DNA of 48,313 nucleotides from an uncultured Eubacteriales bacterium (GTDB taxonomy: Bacteria > Bacillota > Clostridia > Christensenellales > Borkfalkiaceae): positions 1 through 48,313 of the forward strand of contig URKE01000010.1 in assembly GCA_900548285.1 (NCBI GenBank). Direction: 5' to 3'. This document shows, piece after piece, positions 43,420-48,313 of this stretch (the first letter of the stretch is position 1; the number at the start of each line of letters is the position of its first letter). The notes beneath the pieces were generated by a model. That model did not search any database. It had not been told where the DNA came from and saw only the letters and a program-made list of their open reading frames with translations. The position numbers were made by a program, and so were the translations under genes.

Positions 43420-43449
43420 TTGACAGTCGGCGGTCGGACGGGTTATAAT
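43420..43449 (+). promoter_or_regulatory. Promoter of the split glutamate synthase operon
   Basis: TTGACA (43420-43425) and TATAAT (43444-43449) are both perfect, with an 18-base GC-rich spacer. The leader to the ATG at 43495 is about 40 bases and too short for a riboswitch. Confidence 0.85.
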
Positions 43450-43494
43450 ATTATAGTTATAAAATGCCTTATTTTTGACGTCACGGAGGAGCAA

Positions 43495-44643
43495 ATGAAC
43501 ACAGAAGGCGAAAAAGGAAACAGAATACCGTCCGGTTGCGCGATAGCCGGTGTGTTTTCCGAAACGGGAGAAAACGTTTCGGGTTCGATTATAACAGACG
43601 CAATGCGCACCATGCGCGAGCGTTCCAACGGACTCGGCGGAGGTTTTGCCGGTTACGGAATTTATCCTCAGTATAAAGATTATTATGCTTTTCACGTTTT
43701 TTATGCGGATAAGGAAGCGAAAAAGGCGTGCGAGGATTATCTTGACGAAAAATTTGAAATAATCAACCTTTCAAAAATCCCGGTCAGAAAGAATCCGCGC
43801 ATAACCGACGAACCTCTTATCTGGCGTTATTTCGTCATGCCCGACCATAACCTTCTTCGCGACAGTCAACTCGACGAACGCGAATACGTCGCCCGCCGCG
43901 TGATAAAAATCAATAACGAAATAAAGGGCGCTTACGTCTTTTCGAGCGGAAAAAACATGGGCTGTTTCAAAGGCGTAGGTTATCCCGAAGATATAGGCGA
44001 TTATTACAAACTCGAGGAATATGCCGGTTACGGCTGGACGGCTCACGGAAGATATCCTACGAACACGCCCGGCTGGTGGGGCGGCGCGCATCCGTTTTCT
44101 TTGCTCGATCTTACGGTTGTTCACAACGGCGAAATTTCCTCTTACGACGCGAACAGGCGATTTATCGAGATGTTCGGTTATAAATGCACGCTTCTGACGG
44201 ATACCGAAGTCATAACGTACGCGCTTGATTTTCTCGTCCGCAAAAAGGGGCTTACCATGTCCGAAGCGGCGGCTGTCATTGCCGCGCCGTTCTGGACGAC
44301 CATCGAGCATATGCCCGAAGAAAGACGCGTCGTGTGCGAATATCTCCGAAAGGAGTTCCCGGGGCTGCTCATGACGGGACCGTTTTCGATTCTCGTCGGA
44401 TGGAACGGCGGAATGATGGCTTTGAACGACAGGCTGAAACTTCGTTCCATGGTCACCGCAAAAAACGGAAGCAGAACGTATTTCGCGAGCGAGGAGTGCG
44501 CCATAAGAAGAATGGACGAAAATGCGGGCGGTTTGTTTGCTCCGCGCGGCGGCGAACCGGTGATCGTTACGCTCAAAGGCGAAAAGTCCGATCCGCCGAT
44601 AACCAATCTTAATTGTTTTGCGGAGGGTAATATAGATATATGA
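43495..44643 (+). CDS. Split glutamate synthase, glutamine amidotransferase (class II) subunit
   Basis: This 382-residue protein supplies ammonia from glutamine to the synthase domain. It is a class II (Ntn) amidotransferase: PSGCAIAGVF (12-21) corresponds to the catalytic CGxxG start, HGRYPTNTPGWWGGAHPF near 185-202 and VVHNGEISSYDANRR near 208-222 are the family's glutamine-site segments, and TDTEV follows. The nucleophile would be C15, which must be exposed by removal of a 14-residue propeptide. GGAGGAG lies 3 bases before the ATG; the open frame begins further up inside the promoter. Its stop overlaps the next start (ATGA), so the two are coupled. Confidence 0.88.
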   Translation: MNTEGEKGNRIPSGCAIAGVFSETGENVSGSIITDAMRTMRERSNGLGGGFAGYGIYPQYKDYYAFHVFYADKEAKKACEDYLDEKFEIINLSKIPVRKNPRITDEPLIWRYFVMPDHNLLRDSQLDEREYVARRVIKINNEIKGAYVFSSGKNMGCFKGVGYPEDIGDYYKLEEYAGYGWTAHGRYPTNTPGWWGGAHPFSLLDLTVVHNGEISSYDANRRFIEMFGYKCTLLTDTEVITYALDFLVRKKGLTMSEAAAVIAAPFWTTIEHMPEERRVVCEYLRKEFPGLLMTGPFSILVGWNGGMMALNDRLKLRSMVTAKNGSRTYFASEECAIRRMDENAGGLFAPRGGEPVIVTLKGEKSDPPITNLNCFAEGNIDI

Positions 44644-46145
44644 GTTACGTTTACGCCGATTACGAAGTGAAAAGGGATTTGTCGAGATGTACGCTTTGCG
44701 GAGCGTGCGTAAAGCAGTGTTTCAACGGCGTTCATACGCTTGTTGACACGGGAAACGGGAAAAAACTTGTTTCCGACGAGTCAAAATGCGTCAATTGCCA
44801 CAGATGCGTGAGTTTATGTCCCTCGCGGGCGATAAAAATCGTTAAAAGCGATTTATGTTTCAAAAGGAACGATAACTGGAGCGATGCGGTTATCAAGGAG
44901 ATATATAAGCAGGCGGAAAGCGGCGGCGTGCTTCTTTCGTCTATGGGCTGCCCCGAGAAATACCCCGTGTATTTCGATAAAATACTCATCAACGCTTCGC
45001 AGGTAACCAATCCGTCCATTGATCCGCTCAGAGAGCCTATGGAAACCAAAGTTACGCTCGGCAAGCGTAACCGCGATATTAAACGCGATAAAAACGGCCA
45101 CATAATCTGCGATTCCTCGCCGCGGCTCGATCTCGAATTGCCGATTATGTTCTCGGCAATGAGTTACGGTTCGATAAGTTACAACGCGCATAAAAGCCTT
45201 GCTTTGGCGGCGACGAAACTCGGGACTTGTTACAATACGGGAGAGGGCGGACTTAACAAGGACTTTTTTGAATACGGAAAAAATACGATAGTGCAGGTTG
45301 CGTCGGGCAGATTCGGTGTTTATAAAGAATATCTCGAAGCAGGCGCGGCAATAGAAATAAAAATGGGGCAGGGCGCAAAGCCCGGCATCGGCGGACATCT
45401 CCCCGGCGCGAAGATAACCGAGGACGTATCGATGACGCGTATGATTCCCGTCGGAACGGACGCGATTTCTCCCGCTCCTCATCACGATATTTATTCGATA
45501 GAGGATCTCAAGCAACTCGTTTACGCCCTCAAAGAGGCTACGGAATATAAAAAACCGATAATCGTTAAGGTTGCCGCCGTCCACAACATCGCCGCCATAG
45601 CGAGCGGAATCGCGCGGAGCGGCGCGGACATAATCGCTATAGACGGTTTCCGCGGCGGAACGGGCGCCGCGCCTACGAGAATAAGAGATAACGTCGGCAT
45701 ACCCGTCGAACTCGCTCTCGCTGCGGTCGATTCGAGGTTGAGAGAAGAGGGAATAAGAGAAAACGTTTCGCTCGTCGCAGGCGGCTCGATAAGAAGCAGC
45801 GCGGACGTTGTTAAGGCGATCGCTCTCGGCGCGGACGCGGTGTATATCGCAACTTCCGCGTTGATCGCGCTCGGTTGTCACCTTTGCAGAAATTGCCAGT
45901 CCGGCAAGTGCAACTGGGGTATCGCCACGCAGATTCCCGAACTTGTCGAAAGGCTCGACCCTGAAAAGGGAAGCGAAAGGCTCGTCAATCTTCTGACCGC
46001 GTGGGATCACGAAATCAAGGAATTTATGGGCGGAATGGGCATCAATTCCATCGAGGCTCTCAAAGGCAACAGACTTATGCTTCGCGGCGTTGGCTTAAAC
46101 GAAAGAGAACTCGCGATTTTAGGCATAAAACACGCCGGTGAATAA
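44640..46145 (+). CDS. Split glutamate synthase, ferredoxin/FMN synthase subunit
   Basis: This 501-residue protein carries the catalytic FMN domain that makes glutamate from 2-oxoglutarate and ammonia. An N-terminal di-cluster ferredoxin domain has two complete 4Fe-4S motifs (C17, C20, C23, C27 and C50, C53, C56, C60). The FMN-binding barrel follows (about 150-470) with PIMFSAMSYGSIS, GEGGLNKDF, QGAKPGIGGHLPG, GFRGGTGAAPT and GGSIRSSADVVKAIALGADAV. The 3Fe-4S type cysteine motif CHLCRNCQSGKCNWGIATQ lies near 415-433. This is the archaeal/clostridial domain layout; electrons probably come from ferredoxin or an unlinked reductase, since no GltD-type flavoprotein gene is here. Confidence 0.92.
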   Translation: MSYVYADYEVKRDLSRCTLCGACVKQCFNGVHTLVDTGNGKKLVSDESKCVNCHRCVSLCPSRAIKIVKSDLCFKRNDNWSDAVIKEIYKQAESGGVLLSSMGCPEKYPVYFDKILINASQVTNPSIDPLREPMETKVTLGKRNRDIKRDKNGHIICDSSPRLDLELPIMFSAMSYGSISYNAHKSLALAATKLGTCYNTGEGGLNKDFFEYGKNTIVQVASGRFGVYKEYLEAGAAIEIKMGQGAKPGIGGHLPGAKITEDVSMTRMIPVGTDAISPAPHHDIYSIEDLKQLVYALKEATEYKKPIIVKVAAVHNIAAIASGIARSGADIIAIDGFRGGTGAAPTRIRDNVGIPVELALAAVDSRLREEGIRENVSLVAGGSIRSSADVVKAIALGADAVYIATSALIALGCHLCRNCQSGKCNWGIATQIPELVERLDPEKGSERLVNLLTAWDHEIKEFMGGMGINSIEALKGNRLMLRGVGLNERELAILGIKHAGE

Positions 46146-46190
46146 TTTGCGGAGAGCAAGTTAATACAGGGCGAATTATCGGAGAAAATA

Positions 46191-46907
46191 ATGAAAACAA
46201 TAGATTGTAAAAACCTCGGCTTTGCCGAACTTAATTCGCTTATTCGCGAAGAGAACGAAGTTGAACTCGTCAACTGCGCGGGGCAGAGATTTATCGGCGC
46301 GGGAACGGAAAACAAACGCATTGTGATAAAAGGCGTTCCGGGTAACGGACTCGCCTCGTTTATGAGCGGCGGCGAGATAACCGTTTTCGGCAACGTGCAG
46401 GATCAGGTTTGCGACACTATGAACGACGGAAAAGTCATCGTTCACGGTTTGGCGGGCGACGCGTCGGGTTACGCCATGCGCGGCGGCGAGATATATATAG
46501 AAGGAAAAGCGGGTTACAGAACGGGTATTCATATGAAGGAATACGGAGATAAAAAGCCCGTGATAGTCATAGGCGAAACGTCGGGAAGTTTTCTCGGCGA
46601 ATATCAGGCGGGCGGACTTATCGTGGTTCTCAATTCCGAAAACAGTTCCAAGCCGGTCGGCTTCTTTTGCGGAACGGGTATGCACGGCGGAAAAATCGTC
46701 ATAAGAACGGAAACGGAGCCGCAGAACGTTTCGCCGAAAATAAACGTGAAAATTGCGGGAAAAGAAGATCTCGCCGAGATAGAAAAATACGTGAGCGAAT
46801 TTTGTAAATATTTTTCAAGAAACAAAAAAGAGTATATGAAATCGCGTTTTTACGTTCTCACGCCCGATTCCAAAAACCCGTATAAGGAATTATACGTGCA
46901 TAATTAA
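46191..46907 (+). CDS. Split glutamate synthase, GXGXG beta-helix subunit
   Basis: This 238-residue protein corresponds to the C-terminal GXGXG domain of large glutamate synthases, a right-handed beta-helix that holds the amidotransferase and synthase domains together and helps form the ammonia tunnel. The repeats are clear: GNGLASFMSGGEITVFGNVQDQVCDTMNDGKVIVHG in pieces, GDASGYAMRGGEIYIEG, and GMHGGKIVIRT. TCGGAG lies before the ATG, 45 bases after the synthase subunit with no terminator, so it is the third gene of the operon. A weak hairpin (46968-46980 region) follows. Confidence 0.9.
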   Translation: MKTIDCKNLGFAELNSLIREENEVELVNCAGQRFIGAGTENKRIVIKGVPGNGLASFMSGGEITVFGNVQDQVCDTMNDGKVIVHGLAGDASGYAMRGGEIYIEGKAGYRTGIHMKEYGDKKPVIVIGETSGSFLGEYQAGGLIVVLNSENSSKPVGFFCGTGMHGGKIVIRTETEPQNVSPKINVKIAGKEDLAEIEKYVSEFCKYFSRNKKEYMKSRFYVLTPDSKNPYKELYVHN

Positions 46908-47032
46908 TAACTTTTCATAACGCGCGCAACCGATTTGTTTATCGGGTTTATTCCCTGCCGCCGGACTGCCAGCGGCATTTTAAACAATTTGTAAAAAAAT
47001 CAAAATCAATTTGAAAATTTAGTAAAAAATAC

Positions 47033-47061
47033 TTGACAGATTTTGGAAGTAAGAATATAAT
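47033..47061 (+). promoter_or_regulatory. Perfect-consensus promoter of the Spo0A-like gene
   Basis: TTGACA (47033-47038) and TATAAT (47056-47061) are separated by exactly 17 bases. This is the strongest promoter sequence in the window. The leader is about 118 bases and includes a T-rich stretch near 47143-47156, but no structure that I recognise. Confidence 0.88.
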
Positions 47062-47185
47062 TACGATAAATGTTTTAAAAAGTCGTGAAATGCGCCGGTA
47101 AAAAGTGTTACGGATTATGTTTTTTGAGCGGCATCGGATTTTATTTCTTTTTTTCAAGCGTTTTTCGGCATAAAGGGGGAAAATA

Positions 47186-47893
47186 ATGAAGGGTGTTTTT
47201 ATTGAAAGCGATGATTCCACGGACAAACTCGCGGAAAAGTTGAAGTTTTGTTGCGGTATCGATATTTACAAGGCGGTCGCGCCCGACGATTCCGGTATTT
47301 GTTCGATAGTCAACGCCGATTACGAATTTATTCTGGTCGGCGAGGAAACGTACAAATCGATATTTTTTGAATTATCCACAAAGCTTTCATGGTTTCATAT
47401 GAGAACGGGAACGATAAAATACGTCAAAGGCTTTTCCGTTTACAGATTGTATCATATCTGCAAAGGAGATTCGGAAAGTATGTTTCCCATAGGGCTTTAC
47501 ACCCGCGAACTTAACGAAAACGCGATCGTCGATTTTTTCAGGCGTACTCTCGCCGCAAACGACAACGGTTTGCCTGCAAAATTGAGCAGATTTTTCACCA
47601 AGATAGGCTTATCGAGGACTTTGAAGGGTTACGAATACCTGATCGAAGCATCGAGGCTTGTTGCTGTCGCGCCGGAACTTCTCGGTAATCTCACGAAAGG
47701 GCTTTACCCGCTTATCGGCAACAAATTCGGAGTAAGCGGGAGCGTTGTCGAAAGATGTATAAGAAACGCCGTTGATTCAACGGTGAGCAAAGGAAAATTC
47801 TGCGAGGACGCAAACTCTCTTTACGGAGGAAATTTCGGAAAATACGAAAAGCCGACAAACGGCGAGTTTATTTCTTTCATAAGTCTTATTTGA
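47186..47893 (+). CDS. Spo0A-like transcription factor with a degenerate receiver-like N-terminus
   Basis: Spo0A is the phosphorylation-activated master regulator of sporulation. Residues about 135-235 of this 235-residue protein match its DNA-binding domain: FFTKIGLSRTLKGYEYLIEA (136-155), ELLGNLTKGLYPLI, the recognition-helix region GSVVERCIRNAVDSTVSKG (185-203) and KPTNGEFISFI at the end. The first 125 residues resemble a receiver only loosely: D9 and D10 sit where the acidic pocket should be, but the strand near 46-52 (YEFILVG) has no aspartate at the phospho-acceptor position, and no clear conserved lysine follows. AGGGGG precedes the ATG. It may be an accessory, phosphorylation-independent paralogue. 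It could be a diverged true Spo0A only if no other copy exists in the genome. Confidence 0.85.
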   Translation: MKGVFIESDDSTDKLAEKLKFCCGIDIYKAVAPDDSGICSIVNADYEFILVGEETYKSIFFELSTKLSWFHMRTGTIKYVKGFSVYRLYHICKGDSESMFPIGLYTRELNENAIVDFFRRTLAANDNGLPAKLSRFFTKIGLSRTLKGYEYLIEASRLVAVAPELLGNLTKGLYPLIGNKFGVSGSVVERCIRNAVDSTVSKGKFCEDANSLYGGNFGKYEKPTNGEFISFISLI

Positions 47894-47934
47894 ATTTTTC
47901 ACGCGGCGGCAAAATACGGAGCGTAATCTTTAAA

Positions 47935-47981
47935 AAAAATAAAAAAACTAAAACTCACTTCCGGGAAGAGGTTTGTTTTAG
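47935..47981 (-). terminator. Terminator nearly identical to that of ssrA
   Basis: On the minus strand GTTTTAG and CTAAAAC arms (47975-47981 with 47948-47954) enclose a CTTC/GAAG-type inner region and are followed by an almost unbroken T run (47931-47947). About 45 of 54 positions match the segment from CACCAC through the T run at the ssrA 3' end (1915-1970). Confidence 0.75.
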
Positions 47982-48126
47982 GTATGATGTGGTGGGGCGG
48001 CAAGAATTTGCTTTGCAAATTGACGCTCGACGGCGCATTTAGTTTAGCGATAGAAATCAGGTTTCGGTTGAGCCGCGTACTCGCGTCAAAGTCCCCACCA
48101 ATGCCAGCCAAGAATAAAACAAACCT
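47969..48126 (-). ncRNA. Nested inverted-repeat element, possible structured RNA
   Basis: Three sets of inverted repeats are nested: AGGTTTGTTTTA (47969-47980 with 48115-48126), TGGTGGGG (47990-47997 with 48093-48100) and TTGACGC (48020-48026 with 48083-48089), plus a hairpin AATTTGC/GCAAATT (48005-48021). The minus strand would run from a candidate promoter (48181-48208) through this structure into the terminator at 47935. I recognise no known RNA family; no tRNA cloverleaf or SRP core is present. A miniature inverted-repeat element is the main alternative. Nothing else is recognisable between 47894 and the window end. Confidence 0.4.
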
Positions 48127-48180
48127 TGCCAAAACGCCGCAATTTCCGCGTTTTTTGTCAAATTCTCACTTGAAGTACAT

Positions 48181-48208
48181 ATAGTACGTCTGCGTTCGCC
48201 TTTGTCAA
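48181..48208 (-). promoter_or_regulatory. Candidate promoter for the structured element
   Basis: On the minus strand a perfect TTGACA (48203-48208) lies 16 bases before TACTAT (48181-48186). The -10 match is moderate. A second TTGACA-like box further down has no -10 partner. Confidence 0.35.
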
Positions 48209-48313
48209 AAATCATCAAAAATATCGGCGTTTTGGTCGTTTGCGAGTCTGACGGCGAATTTTTAGGCTAAGACGAGGCACGCGAACGGGTTAATACTTGA
48301 CGTATAAGCCGCG

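Noticed and set aside
1965..47992. Genomic island bounded by ssrA and its duplicated 3' flank
   Set aside because: The two similar sequences are in the same orientation 46 kb apart, but the shared part is the terminator with scattered mismatches, not the tmRNA 3' end. The content includes housekeeping and sporulation genes, and there is no integrase.
47990..48100. tRNA gene with GGTGGGG/CCCCACC acceptor
   Set aside because: The 110-base span has no D-arm, anticodon arm or TTCRA loop in either orientation. The CCA-like end arises from the inverted repeat.

Overview
The window looks like the chromosome of a spore-forming Clostridia-type Firmicute, most probably an uncultured gut lineage. The evidence is a canonical two-piece tmRNA locus, TTGACA/TATAAT promoters and GGAGG-type ribosome binding sites, a gerA-type germinant-receptor operon, a Spo0A-type DNA-binding domain, many large lipobox proteins with InlB/GLUG/BspA-type repeats, and a split ferredoxin-type glutamate synthase. 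The lineage is inferred; no rRNA gene is present to prove it. There is no integrase, transposase, phage gene or CRISPR array.

Left part (1-5947): a small lipoprotein, a block of four 36-bp tandem repeats, an RNase III paralogue with a long hairpin-containing leader, ssrA (tmRNA, tag ANNNQFALAA), a small leaderless membrane-protein gene, and a 996-residue lipoprotein. Most of these run on the minus strand, each with its own readable promoter.

Centre (6391-34858): a 24-kb plus-strand cluster, probably one operon up to 30794. It encodes a 2458-residue surface subtilisin with BspA-type leucine-rich repeats, a repeat lipoprotein, a complete oligopeptide ABC importer (OppA, B, C, D, F) with unusually large extracytoplasmic parts, and two giant lipoproteins. 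A third giant lipoprotein follows with its own promoter. Together they suggest a surface machine that cleaves external protein, imports the peptides and displays large repeat proteins. Four of the lipoproteins share a tandem beta-rich repeat of about 70-90 residues opening with a G-x-W/Y motif.

Right part (34861-48313): gerAA-gerAB-gerAC (minus), an N-acetylhexosamine kinase (NahK type), a DXS-family transketolase that has lost the two arginines expected to hold the substrate phosphate, a DUF3592-like membrane protein (leaderless), a lytic transglycosylase, a three-gene split glutamate synthase, and a short Spo0A-like regulator whose receiver-like half lacks an evident phospho-acceptor. At the right edge lies a nested inverted-repeat element whose minus-strand terminator is a near twin of the ssrA terminator 46 kb away.

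The strongest leads for something new are the pseudo-receiver Spo0A paralogue, the altered DXS-like enzyme, the ssrA-terminator twin with its structured element, and the protease/importer/giant-lipoprotein cluster with its shared repeat domain. All calls are from reading sequence by eye; no database search was run.
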